Source: an uncultured Slackia sp. (GTDB taxonomy: Bacteria; Actinomycetota; Coriobacteriia; Coriobacteriales; Eggerthellaceae). From it: a DNA stretch of 38,454 nt. The first letter of the stretch is position 1. Each line of letters opens with the position of its first letter. The notes beneath the pieces were generated by a model, which was given only the letters and a program-made list of their open reading frames with translations, did no database searches and was not told where the DNA came from. The translations under genes and the position numbers were made by a program. Below are positions 15,392 to 22,990 of this stretch, piece by piece. Location of the stretch: contig USLD01000001.1 in the NCBI GenBank assembly GCA_900555495.1, positions 1-38,454 of the forward strand, written 5' to 3'.

Positions 15392-16324
15392 GTGAAGCTT
15401 CAACAGCTCAAGTACCTGGTCGCCGTAGCGGAATGCGGCAGCATCACCGAAGCCGCGCGGCGGCTGTTCGTGTCGCAGCCGAGCATCACCGCATCGATTC
15501 GCGACCTCGAGCGCGAAATGGGCGTCACCGTGTTCGACCGCACCAGCAAAGGCGTGACCGTCACCGACGAAGGCCAAACGTTTCTCGGCTACGTCCGCCA
15601 AGTGCTCGAACAGGCGGACCTGCTCGAAGAGCGCTACAAGAACAACGCGAAACCCTCGCCGCGCTTCGCCGTATCATGCCAGCATTACTCGTTCGCGGTG
15701 AACGCGTTCGTCGACGTCATCCGCGCCTTCGACGCGTCGCATTACGATTTCACGATTCGCGAGGAACAGACGCACGAAATCATCGAAGACGTGGCCCGCA
15801 TGAAAAGCGAGCTGGGCGTGATCTATCTGAGCGACCGCAACCGCGAGGTGGTCGGCAAGATGCTGCGCGCCGAAGAATTGGAATTCAAGCCGCTGTTCAC
15901 CGCCGCGCCGCACGTGTTCATCTGCTCGTCGCACCCGCTGGCAGGCCGCGCCTCGGTCACCTTCGACGACCTGGACGACTACCCGTACCTGTCCTACGAA
16001 CAGGGAGACTTCAATTCGTTCTACTTCTCGGAAGAGCCCGCATCTACGCTCGACCGCCGCAAAAACATCCGCGTGCGCGACCGCGCGACGCTGTTCAACC
16101 TGCTCATCGGCCTGAACGGCTACACGGTGTGCTCGGGCGTGATCAGCCATGAACTCAATGGCGAAAACATCATCGCGCTGCCGCTCGAAGCGGACGAGCA
16201 TATGGAAATCGGCGTGATCACGCGCAAGGGAACCACGCTTTCGCGCTACGGCAAAGCATATCTCGAAGCACTCCGAAGCCATGTTCCAGACGCTGCGGCC
16301 GACCTTGGCACCGCCGTCGAATAA
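15392..16324 (+). CDS. LysR-family transcriptional regulator
   Basis: A 310-residue LysR regulator of normal length. The N-terminal winged helix (MKLQQLKYLVAVAECGSITE, AARRLFVSQPSITASIRDLE) is followed by the linker helix and a full two-lobed effector domain (about 90-300) with FICSSHPLAGR and VCSGVISHEL. GTG at 15392 has AAAGGA 6 bases upstream. It lies 67 bases after the Tat-protein gene and upstream of the MetE-like gene in the same direction. The strong inverted repeat at 16429-16457 is probably its binding site. The likely target is therefore methionine or related one-carbon metabolism; the ligand is unknown. Confidence 0.93.
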   Translation: MKLQQLKYLVAVAECGSITEAARRLFVSQPSITASIRDLEREMGVTVFDRTSKGVTVTDEGQTFLGYVRQVLEQADLLEERYKNNAKPSPRFAVSCQHYSFAVNAFVDVIRAFDASHYDFTIREEQTHEIIEDVARMKSELGVIYLSDRNREVVGKMLRAEELEFKPLFTAAPHVFICSSHPLAGRASVTFDDLDDYPYLSYEQGDFNSFYFSEEPASTLDRRKNIRVRDRATLFNLLIGLNGYTVCSGVISHELNGENIIALPLEADEHMEIGVITRKGTTLSRYGKAYLEALRSHVPDAAADLGTAVE

Positions 16325-16428
16325 GGGGCCTTCGACAGCGATGCGGGCATTCGGGCTTGGGCTTTTCGCTTCCCCTCGAATCCTCGCGCCACCTGCGGCG
16401 CGGTCATAACACCCGCCCCCTTACGTCC

Positions 16429-16457
16429 CTTCCTCATAGGAAATACCTATGAGGAAG
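16429..16457. promoter_or_regulatory. 12-bp perfect inverted repeat, probable LysR operator
   Basis: Arms CTTCCTCATAGG and CCTATGAGGAAG are perfect complements around AAATA. The inner ATAGG-N5-CCTAT fits the LysR T-N11-A rule. It ends ~17 bases before the predicted -35 of the MetE-like gene, the usual activating position for a LysR protein. Confidence 0.65.
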
Positions 16458-16473
16458 CCGCATCTTCTTGTAT

Positions 16474-16502
16474 TTCTCAATCGCAAACGCAAGCGTCATA
16501 CT
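16474..16502 (+). promoter_or_regulatory. Putative weak promoter of the MetE-like gene
   Basis: TTCTCA (16474-16479) and CATACT (16497-16502) are 17 bases apart. Each matches the sigma-70 consensus at four of six positions, as expected for an activator-dependent promoter. The leader would be about 40 bases. Confidence 0.4.
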
Positions 16503-16547
16503 CCTCGGCGTCGAACATTCCACGCACATCAAACGAGAGGACCCACC

Positions 16548-17666
16548 ATGACCCAGCTTGCACCCAACCGCTACGACGTCGTCGGCAGCTTCCTGCGCCC
16601 CGAACGCCTCAAAAAAGCCCGTGCCCAGCACGCCGCCGGCGTCATCGACGATGCCGCGCTGACTGCGATCGAAGACGAATGCATCGCGGAATTGATCGAG
16701 AAGGAGAAGGCCGCGGGGCTGCGCTTCATCACCGACGGCGAGTTCCGACGCGGCTACTGGCATCTCGACTTCATGTGGGGATTCGGCGGCATCGAGCATG
16801 TCGAGCTCGATCGCGGCTACCAGTTCGTCGGCGAAGAAACCACGAAGGGTTCGGCCATCCTGACAGGCAAGATCACCGGCAGCGGCCATCCGTTCATCGA
16901 GCATTTCAAGTTCGTGCAGCAATTCGAAGACGAGAACCATACCGCCAAGCAAACCGTTCCCGCACCCGCCCAGCTTCTGCTCGAGCTGTATCGCAACGAG
17001 GCCGCCGTCGAGCGCGTACATGCCATCTACCCCGACGAGGATGAGCTTTTCGCGGATATCGCCGCGGCGTATCGCACCTTCATCGAAGAAATCTACGAGG
17101 CGGGGTGCCGCAATCTGCAGTTCGACGACTGCACTTGGGGCATTCTGGTTGACGACCGCTACTGGAAAGACCGTCGCGGAGATGACTTCTCCGAAACCAC
17201 CGAAGCCGAAAAGTACCTGCGCTTGAACAACCTGGTGCTGGAAAGCAAGCCCGAGGGTATGGTAATCAACACGCACGTGTGCCGCGGCAACTACCACTCC
17301 ACCTACGCCAGCAGCGGCCCGTACGACATCATCGCGCCGTTCCTGTTCTCGCGCGAGCATACGGACGCGTTCTACCTCGAGTTCGACGACGAACGCTCCG
17401 GTAGCTTCGAGCCGCTGAAATACGTTCCCGAGGGCAAGAAGGTCGTCTTGGGCCTGATCACCACGAAGCGCCCCGAGCTGGAAGACCGCGACGCCGTGAT
17501 CGCCCGCATCCACGAGGCCGCTCAAATCGTGCCGCTTGAAAACCTGTGCCTGTCGCCGCAGTGCGGTTTCGCGAGCTGCGAAATCGGCAACAAGCTCACC
17601 GAAGACGAGCAGTGGGCGAAAGTCGCACTGGTCAAAAGCATCGCCGAAGAAGTCTGGGGCTGCTAA
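16548..17666 (+). CDS. MetE C-terminal-domain-like methyltransferase (YxjG/YxjH type)
   Basis: A 372-residue protein matching only the catalytic half of cobalamin-independent methionine synthase, as in the Bacillus YxjG/YxjH group. The zinc site expected in MetE is visible: His243 and Cys245 in NTHVCRGN, Glu278 in YLEFD, and Cys339 in SPQCGFAS. Substrate-site segments include VVGSFLRPE and TDGEFRRGYW. It should transfer a methyl group to a thiol such as homocysteine. Without the N-terminal half it may use a methyl donor other than methyl-tetrahydrofolate-polyglutamate, or a corrinoid protein. The ATG at 16548 has GAGAGGA 7 bases upstream, so the longer frame from 16449 is rejected. Control is probably by the adjacent LysR protein. 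Confidence 0.88.
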   Translation: MTQLAPNRYDVVGSFLRPERLKKARAQHAAGVIDDAALTAIEDECIAELIEKEKAAGLRFITDGEFRRGYWHLDFMWGFGGIEHVELDRGYQFVGEETTKGSAILTGKITGSGHPFIEHFKFVQQFEDENHTAKQTVPAPAQLLLELYRNEAAVERVHAIYPDEDELFADIAAAYRTFIEEIYEAGCRNLQFDDCTWGILVDDRYWKDRRGDDFSETTEAEKYLRLNNLVLESKPEGMVINTHVCRGNYHSTYASSGPYDIIAPFLFSREHTDAFYLEFDDERSGSFEPLKYVPEGKKVVLGLITTKRPELEDRDAVIARIHEAAQIVPLENLCLSPQCGFASCEIGNKLTEDEQWAKVALVKSIAEEVWGC

Positions 17667-17681
17667 CCCTAGCCCATAGAC

Positions 17682-17717
17682 AAAAGGCCGCATCTGATTT
17701 GTCGGATGCGGCCTTTT
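17682..17717 (+). terminator. Strong terminator after the MetE-like gene
   Basis: A 13-bp perfect stem AAAAGGCCGCATC/GATGCGGCCTTTT with a 10-base loop, 15 bases past the stop. The A and T ends make it usable in both directions. Confidence 0.9.
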
Positions 17718-17725
17718 CTTTCCAT

Positions 17726-17761
17726 CGGGTTCGTGCAGGCGCATGCGCGAGCCCGATTTTT
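17726..17761 (+). terminator. Second, tandem terminator-like hairpin
   Basis: CGGGTTCGTGC pairs with GCGCGAGCCCG (11 bp, two G-U pairs) around 8 bases and is followed by ATTTTTCTCTC. It lies directly after the first terminator and shields the parS site from transcription. Confidence 0.6.
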
Positions 17762-17782
17762 CTCTCTTCGCCACCGCATGTG

Positions 17783-17804
17783 GAATGTTTCACGTGAAAC
17801 ATTC
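17783..17804. other. parS: parS centromere site for ParB
   Basis: TGTTTCACGTGAAACA (17786-17801) equals the universal bacterial parS consensus TGTTNCACGTGAAACA with no mismatch. The palindrome extends to 22 bp (GAATGT...ACATTC). parS is bound by ParB/Spo0J, which spreads, clamps DNA and loads SMC for chromosome segregation. Sites usually lie in the origin-proximal part of the chromosome. It is in non-coding DNA between converging genes and behind two terminators. I found no second copy in the window. Confidence 0.93.
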
Positions 17805-17886
17805 TTTTCACCATGAGGCGCCCCTCCAGCACGGCCCGCTTCAAGACAAAGCGAGAGGGTTCGCGTACTCAAAAGCAGCAAGCCCC

Positions 17887-18747
17887 CTAAAGAGGCGTTG
17901 CCGACACGAGCGTTTCAGTGCGTGGATAAAACACGATGCGAATCCTGTCTCCCACGGCGGATGTCGCGAAAAACTCGATTTCATCGCCATCGATCGACGA
18001 CAGCTCTATGCAATGCAATGTCGACCCCTCGACGCCGCCTTGGACCTCCGCGAAATCGACCTCCGTCACTTCGCCCGAAAAGCCTCCTTTTCGGGCATCG
18101 CCGCTGCGCTTCGCCGCATCCACTTCGACAATAGACGCCTCGATGTCCTGCGGTCCTGCCGCCACATCGATCGCCAAACATGAAAAACGTACGACCCCGA
18201 GCATAAGCGCGGCGCAGGCAAGCATCGCGACGAACACGACGACCACGCCGCTTATCACGCGTCCCCGCAACAACACGACATTGCAGCAAGCCCCGAATCG
18301 CGCACGAAACGCACGCCACACGAACACGACCCAAGCGATCGTCGCTACAACAACCCCCGCAACAAGCGCCATGCGAGCAGCACCATAAGGGAGCAAACCG
18401 GAAACCGCAATCCCAAGCGCCCACACTCCGGCGACACCCGCCACTTCCGAAGCCGCGCACAACAGCACGGGGCATTCGGCCCTAAGGGCCTCTTTGTAAG
18501 AAAATTCCAGTCGTTGATTGCGGCCCTTGGCCCACGCATCGCGTAAAACCGTTCCCGCCAAAACAGTGCAGATGCCGCCGAGAAGCAAAGCCGCCAGAAT
18601 CATCGACGCAGCACTCGCAGCGTACGTAACCAATCCTGCCGCGCCGACACGCGAGGCCGCACGGGAACAAAGAATGCATGCAACGGCGCATACCGCCACT
18701 ATCCCTGCCGCAAAACGTGTTTTACGCGAAACGCTCGACTTCGCCAT
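17887..18747 (-). CDS. Multi-pass membrane protein of unknown function
   Basis: A 286-residue protein with about five membrane helices in the first 190 residues (for example AAGIVAVCAVACILC, AASMILAALLLGGICTVLA and RVISGVVVVFVAMLACAALML). An acidic C-terminal domain of ~95 residues follows, predicted outside the cytoplasm, containing IEASIVEVDAAKRSGD and GDRIRIVFYPRTETL. I do not recognise the family. GGGGGGCGG precedes the ATG at 18747, and the gene begins 26 bases after the short LysR-like gene, suggesting one transcript. The terminal stretch before 17887 has only a weak hairpin. Confidence 0.75.
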   Translation of the reverse strand: MAKSSVSRKTRFAAGIVAVCAVACILCSRAASRVGAAGLVTYAASAASMILAALLLGGICTVLAGTVLRDAWAKGRNQRLEFSYKEALRAECPVLLCAASEVAGVAGVWALGIAVSGLLPYGAARMALVAGVVVATIAWVVFVWRAFRARFGACCNVVLLRGRVISGVVVVFVAMLACAALMLGVVRFSCLAIDVAAGPQDIEASIVEVDAAKRSGDARKGGFSGEVTEVDFAEVQGGVEGSTLHCIELSSIDGDEIEFFATSAVGDRIRIVFYPRTETLVSATPL

Positions 18748-18773
18748 CTACCGCCCCCCGCATCGTACGGCGT

Positions 18774-19388
18774 CTATTCCTGCGGCGACGCATTCTCCAA
18801 AAGCGCGACGAAGCGCGCTGCGGCCGAAGACGGGTGCTGCGGAAGAAGCGCCACCGACGAGACGCCTTCGCCAACGAAAGCCTCGACACGGCAGACGCCG
18901 CCCCACAGTTTCTCGCATGCGGCCGCCGACACGTCCGAAACTTCGACGATGTCGACGCTGCCGCCCAAATTGGCGACCACTCCTAGATCGTCGTCGTAGA
19001 TATCGCCGATCGGCACCAATTCCAAATGCAACGAAGAATCGGCCTCGTGAATGCGGGGCCATGCATCGAGCATCACATGCGCGGGGCACGCCGCCGAAAT
19101 CCCCAAGCGCACCGTCGTACCGCCGAACGCCTCCTGTTCGCGGGCGCGGCGCAGCACGTCCTCTGACATACGCATGATCGCGCGCGCGTCTTCGACGACC
19201 GATGCGCCGGCGGGCGTGAGAAACACGCCGCGACGCGTGCGGCTGAACAGCTCGATGCCGTATTCGCTTTCGAACGTCTCGATACGTTTGGCGAGGGCGG
19301 GAGTCGATACGCCGAGCTGCTTCGCGGCTTTCGAGAAGCTGCCGCAATCCGCCGCCGCGACGACGGAATCGAGTCTTCGATCGTACAC
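18774..19388 (-). CDS. Short LysR-like regulator with reduced effector domain
   Basis: A 204-residue protein. Residues 1-62 are a normal LysR winged helix (DSVVAAADCGSFSKAAKQLG, STPALAKRIETFE, GIELFSRTRRGVFLT) and 63-90 the linker helix. The effector domain starts normally (TVRLGISAACPAHVMLDAWP) and keeps the usual end (ALLPQHPSSAAARFVALLE). Between these, about 100 residues of the usual two-lobed domain are missing, without a frameshift. Typical LysR proteins are ~300 residues. It may still dimerise and bind DNA but could be ligand-independent, or it may be decaying. It is likely co-transcribed with the membrane protein that follows. The inverted repeat upstream could be its own operator. 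Confidence 0.75.
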   Translation of the reverse strand: MYDRRLDSVVAAADCGSFSKAAKQLGVSTPALAKRIETFESEYGIELFSRTRRGVFLTPAGASVVEDARAIMRMSEDVLRRAREQEAFGGTTVRLGISAACPAHVMLDAWPRIHEADSSLHLELVPIGDIYDDDLGVVANLGGSVDIVEVSDVSAAACEKLWGGVCRVEAFVGEGVSSVALLPQHPSSAAARFVALLENASPQE

Positions 19389-19591
19389 TCCGCCCTCCCT
19401 TCTTTTCCCCGCAGTTTTCCACAGTGTATTAACTAATTGTTAATAACTTTTTCCCCTTTTTATCAATAATCAGGGGATAACTTAGCTTGAGTGTTTTGTT
19501 TTAGTTAACACTAAAAAAGATACTTTTGTCCGGAGGGAAATCGTCATAAATGTCCTGGAAATGTAAAACGGCCGGATAAATGCATAAAAAA
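19389..19591. other. AT-rich gene-free stretch
   Basis: No gene is seen between the short LysR gene and the terminator at 19592. The 19410-19540 part is strikingly AT-rich for this genome. It holds the LysR-type inverted repeat, a DnaA-box-like TTTTCCACA (19415-19423) and AGGGGATAAC (19472-19481). It must contain the LysR gene promoter. A larger role is only a possibility. Confidence 0.5.
19427..19445. promoter_or_regulatory. Inverted repeat upstream of the short LysR gene
   Basis: TATTAAC-TAATT-GTTAATA is a perfect 7-bp inverted repeat with the LysR-type T-N11-A geometry, ~40 bases before the gene. A further GTTAAC occurs at 19504. It is probably an autoregulatory site. Confidence 0.5.
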
Positions 19592-19618
19592 CGGGCCCTC
19601 GCGCAATGCGAAGGCCCG
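19592..19618 (-). terminator. Intrinsic terminator downstream of the aminopeptidase gene
   Basis: CGGGCC and TCGC pair with GGCCCG and GCGA around one mismatch and a 5-base loop. On the minus strand it is followed by TTTTTT. It lies 135 bases beyond the aminopeptidase stop. Confidence 0.8.
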
Positions 19619-19752
19619 ATTCGTACATCGACCGCTATTCAATTGCAAAGTGGAAATGGGGAAAACTTTTCAAGGCCGCCGCCGCACCTGGGGAAAACGT
19701 GACGAAAACCCATGGCGCACGAAGCTTAAGACGGCGCCCCGACAGCGTCACC

Positions 19753-21210
19753 TTACCCGATCGTCAGCGCGTCCGCCCCGTCGATGCGCATATCGGCCGC
19801 GAAAAATGCCTCGATCGCGCGAATGCCGTTCAGCACGTCTCGCATACCCATGGTCTCGAACGACGAATGCATAGCAAGCTGCGGCAAGCCCACGTCGATG
19901 GCATGCATGCTCGCCTGGATGTTCGACAGGTTGCCCAGCGTGGAGCCGCCCGCCGTATCGCTGCGATTCGCGAACGACTGCAACGCGACGCCGGCGTCGG
20001 CGCACACGGCCGCGAACGCCGCGCGGCTGAATGCATCGGTGCAGTAATGCTGATTGGCCGCCTCTTTCACCACGATACCGCCGTTGAGCACTGCCCTGTT
20101 GGCCTCATCGTATTTCTCGGGGTGATTCGGATGCACCGCGTGGGCGTTATCACAGCTCACCAACATAGACTTCGCCAATGCGCGACGATAGTCCTCGTCG
20201 GACCCGCCCAGTGCGGTGCAAACGCGCGTCAGCACGTCGGGCAAAAACGTCGACATGGCGCCCTGCTTGGTGTTCGACCCCACTTCCTCGTTGTCGAAGC
20301 AGCACCACGCCGAAACCGCTTCCTCATCGCCGTCGGCGCGCAAGAACGCCTCGAGCGACACGTACGCGCACGCCAAGTCGTCGAGCTTCGGCGCCGAAAG
20401 GAATTCGCCCGCGGCGCCCCAGATGCAAGGCTTCTGACGGCTGACCAAAAACAAATCGCGCGCCAGGATCCGGTCGGCCGCCGCGCCCGCCTCTTCGGCC
20501 ACCAACGCATCGAAGGCGCCGGGTTCGAGGTCGCCCGCCGAGAACAGCGGGCACAGGTCGACCTGCCTGTTGGGTGCGAATCCGGCGTTCACGCCACGAT
20601 CAAGATGCACCGCCACGCTAGGAATTATCAGCAGATCGCGATCCGGCGCGATCAGGCGGCTTTCGATACGGTTGCCGTCGCGCACCAGCACACGACCCGC
20701 CACCGTAAGAGGGCGATCGAACCAGGCATGATCGATCATGCCGCCGTACGCTTCTACGTTCAAACGCAGCGAACCGCCCGCGCCTTCCAGCTCGGGCACC
20801 GCCTTCACCTTGAACGTCGGCGAATCGGAATGCGAGGCCGCCAGCTTGAAATGGAATTCGTCATTCGCAGGGGCCGCCTGCGTACCCGCCCGAAACGCGA
20901 TGACGCTCGAGTTGTTGCGCACCGTGTAATAGCCGCAGCCGGGCTCCAACTGCCAGACATCGCCCTCGTGAAGATAGACGAAGCCCGCCTCGTCGAGCCT
21001 GCGCCGCGCTGCCGCCGCGGCATGGAACATGCTGGGGCTTTCCTCGATGAACGCGATCAGGCCCTTGGCCGCCTCGCTATAACAGGCGGAATCGCAGCCC
21101 GCCCCATATCGCTTTTCGCCTGCCTGATCCGCCTCGTTCGCCATTCCTGCTATTTCAGCCATCTTCGACACCCCGCTTTTCGTGCGATTGCCAATCTCTG
21201 TCGATGCCAT
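19753..21210 (-). CDS. apeB: M18-family aspartyl aminopeptidase
   Basis: A cytoplasmic di-zinc aminopeptidase that removes N-terminal acidic (or other) residues from peptides. The metal ligands of the M18 family are all visible: His127 in SHSDSPTFK, Asp in APKLDDLACAY, the Glu pair in FDNEEVGSNTKQGA (about 305-318), Asp in SCDNAHAVHPNH, and His in MHSSFETMG. The family opening phrase FIEESPSMFHA lies at 54-63. The start is uncertain. ATG at 21210 has no close ribosome site; the ATG at 21162 has GCGGGG about 9 bases upstream and would remove 16 non-conserved residues. It follows purB on the same strand but a terminator separates them. Confidence 0.9.
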   Translation of the reverse strand: MASTEIGNRTKSGVSKMAEIAGMANEADQAGEKRYGAGCDSACYSEAAKGLIAFIEESPSMFHAAAAARRRLDEAGFVYLHEGDVWQLEPGCGYYTVRNNSSVIAFRAGTQAAPANDEFHFKLAASHSDSPTFKVKAVPELEGAGGSLRLNVEAYGGMIDHAWFDRPLTVAGRVLVRDGNRIESRLIAPDRDLLIIPSVAVHLDRGVNAGFAPNRQVDLCPLFSAGDLEPGAFDALVAEEAGAAADRILARDLFLVSRQKPCIWGAAGEFLSAPKLDDLACAYVSLEAFLRADGDEEAVSAWCCFDNEEVGSNTKQGAMSTFLPDVLTRVCTALGGSDEDYRRALAKSMLVSCDNAHAVHPNHPEKYDEANRAVLNGGIVVKEAANQHYCTDAFSRAAFAAVCADAGVALQSFANRSDTAGGSTLGNLSNIQASMHAIDVGLPQLAMHSSFETMGMRDVLNGIRAIEAFFAADMRIDGADALTIG

Positions 21211-21292
21211 GGTATACGAATGCCCCCAACGCGGCGACCGAAGGCTTTAACGCGCCCGGCGCTCCAACGAAAGAACAGTCGCGCGCAATACA

Positions 21293-21338
21293 AAGCCGCC
21301 CCTCGCTTCCCGTTGTCTGGGGAAAAGAGAGGCGGCTT
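21293..21338 (-). terminator. Probable terminator after purB
   Basis: An AAGCCGCC/GGCGGCTT stem, extended by CTC/GAG past one mismatch, with a ~22-base loop. On the minus strand it is followed by TGTATTG. It is 22 bases beyond the purB stop. Confidence 0.6.
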
Positions 21339-21359
21339 ATCATCGGTCGCGCAAGCGCT

Positions 21360-22703
21360 CTAGAACTCCAGCGCCTCGAGCTTCTTGAACACCACGTCTT
21401 TGTGGCCCAAGAACGCCCAGGGATCGAAGATGTCGTCGAGCGTCTCGGGGGCGAGCTTCGCCTCGGGATCGGCCTCCAAACGCTCGCGATACGTCGGGCC
21501 GTCCACGGCGTTCTGGATGTCTTCCCACACGGCCATGGCGTTGCGCTGCACGATCGCGTACGCCTCTTCACGCGTGATGCCCGTATCCACCAGCGCCAGC
21601 AGCACCTTCGACGAATAGATCAGGCCGCGCGTGCGGTTGAGGTTGTACTCCATCTTTTCGGGATACACCTGCAAACCATCGAGCATCCACTGCATCTTGC
21701 CGAACATGTAGTCGAGCGCCGCGAAGCTGTCGGCCAGCACTACGCGCTCGGCGCCGGAGTGCGAGATATCGCGCTCGAACCACAGGGCCACGTTGTCGTA
21801 ACCCACCTGAGCGTTCGCCTTCACCACGCGCGCCAGGCCGCAGACGCGCTCGGCCGTGATCGGGTTGCGCTTGTGCGGCATGGCGGAGCTGCCCTTCTGG
21901 CCCGCGCGGAACGGCTCTTCGGCCTCGATGACGTCGGTCTCCTGCATGAGACGAACCTGCAACGCGATGGTCTCAAGGACGCTTGCGGCGACGGCCAAGG
22001 CGGAAAGCACCTGCGCATGGCGGTCGCGGAACAGGACCTGCGTGGAAAGCGGATCGGCCGTCAGGCCCATCTTCTCGCACACGTACTGCTCGACGAACGG
22101 GTCGATGCTCGAATACGTGCCCACGGCGCCCGAGATGGCGCCCGTAGCGGCCACGGCGCGAGCCTCCTCCAAACGGGTCTGCGTGCGCTTGAGCGCCCAC
22201 GCCCAGCTGCCGAACTTCATGCCGAACGTCATGGGCTCGGCGTGAATGCCATGCGTGCGGCCGGCGCACAAGGCGTCCTGCAGCTCGAACGCGCGGCGCT
22301 TGCAGGTTTCGCCGAGGGCCTTCACGTCTTCCAGAATGATGTCGAGAGACTGGACCACCTGGCACGAAAGCGCCGTATCGCCCAGGTCGGACGACGTCAT
22401 GCCGTAGTGCACCCAGCGGCTGGGCTTCTCTTCGCCTTCGGGAACCTCGGCGTCGATATGCTCGCCCATGCACGTCAGAAACGCGATGACGTCATGATGG
22501 GTGACCGCTTCGATTTCGTTGATGCGCTCAACGGTGAAGCCCGCATGCTCGCGAATCCAGGCGGCGTCTTCCTTGGTGATGCCGCACTGGCCCAACTCGG
22601 CCTGGGCCTCGCAGGCGAGGACTTCGATTTCCTGCCAGATGGCGAACTTGTTTTCGAACTCCCAGATCTTTCCCATGGCCGGACGCGTGTAGCGAGAAAT
22701 CAT
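21360..22703 (-). CDS. purB: Adenylosuccinate lyase
   Basis: A 447-residue member of the fumarase/aspartase superfamily. It carries out two steps of purine synthesis: SAICAR to AICAR and adenylosuccinate to AMP, each releasing fumarate. The superfamily signature GSSAMPHKRNP is present with its catalytic serine loop. Also visible are THHDVIAFL, HYGMTSSDLGDTA and AGRTHGIHAEPMTFG, which hold active-site His and Thr/Ser residues. ATG at 22703 follows AAAGGAA at 6 bases; the open frame to 22751 is not needed. No other purine gene is adjacent. Its leader carries an 8-bp hairpin (22775-22798). Confidence 0.96.
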   Translation of the reverse strand: MISRYTRPAMGKIWEFENKFAIWQEIEVLACEAQAELGQCGITKEDAAWIREHAGFTVERINEIEAVTHHDVIAFLTCMGEHIDAEVPEGEEKPSRWVHYGMTSSDLGDTALSCQVVQSLDIILEDVKALGETCKRRAFELQDALCAGRTHGIHAEPMTFGMKFGSWAWALKRTQTRLEEARAVAATGAISGAVGTYSSIDPFVEQYVCEKMGLTADPLSTQVLFRDRHAQVLSALAVAASVLETIALQVRLMQETDVIEAEEPFRAGQKGSSAMPHKRNPITAERVCGLARVVKANAQVGYDNVALWFERDISHSGAERVVLADSFAALDYMFGKMQWMLDGLQVYPEKMEYNLNRTRGLIYSSKVLLALVDTGITREEAYAIVQRNAMAVWEDIQNAVDGPTYRERLEADPEAKLAPETLDDIFDPWAFLGHKDVVFKKLEALEF

Positions 22704-22774
22704 GCCGGTTCCTTTCAGCCGAACAAGGCCGCCGCGTATGCCGAAAGGCACGGCGACCGATACGATATGCCGTC

Positions 22775-22817
22775 GCGCTGCGTAATGGGCCGCAGCGCCG
22801 TGTCAGAGTTCACTATA
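22775..22817 (-). promoter_or_regulatory. purB: purB promoter -10 and leader hairpin
   Basis: TATAGT on the minus strand (22817-22812) is a good -10 box; no clear -35 is seen. The leader then forms GCGCTGCG/CGCAGCGC, 8 bp around an 8-base loop (22775-22798), ~70 bases before the start codon. No T-run follows, so it is not a plain terminator. Confidence 0.4.
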
Positions 22818-22990
22818 CCGCCGCAGAACGTACTAAAAGCCCAGTTCGGGGCGGGTTCGCGAAAAACAAAGAAGCCCGCCGTCGCGAATTTCGCGCAGCG
22901 AGCTTGAGGCCATACGTCTGCTATATCATCCTGAACAGGCATAACCTTTATCTATACAGTGTAAGAATATCGCTACTTGACGCAGTAAAC

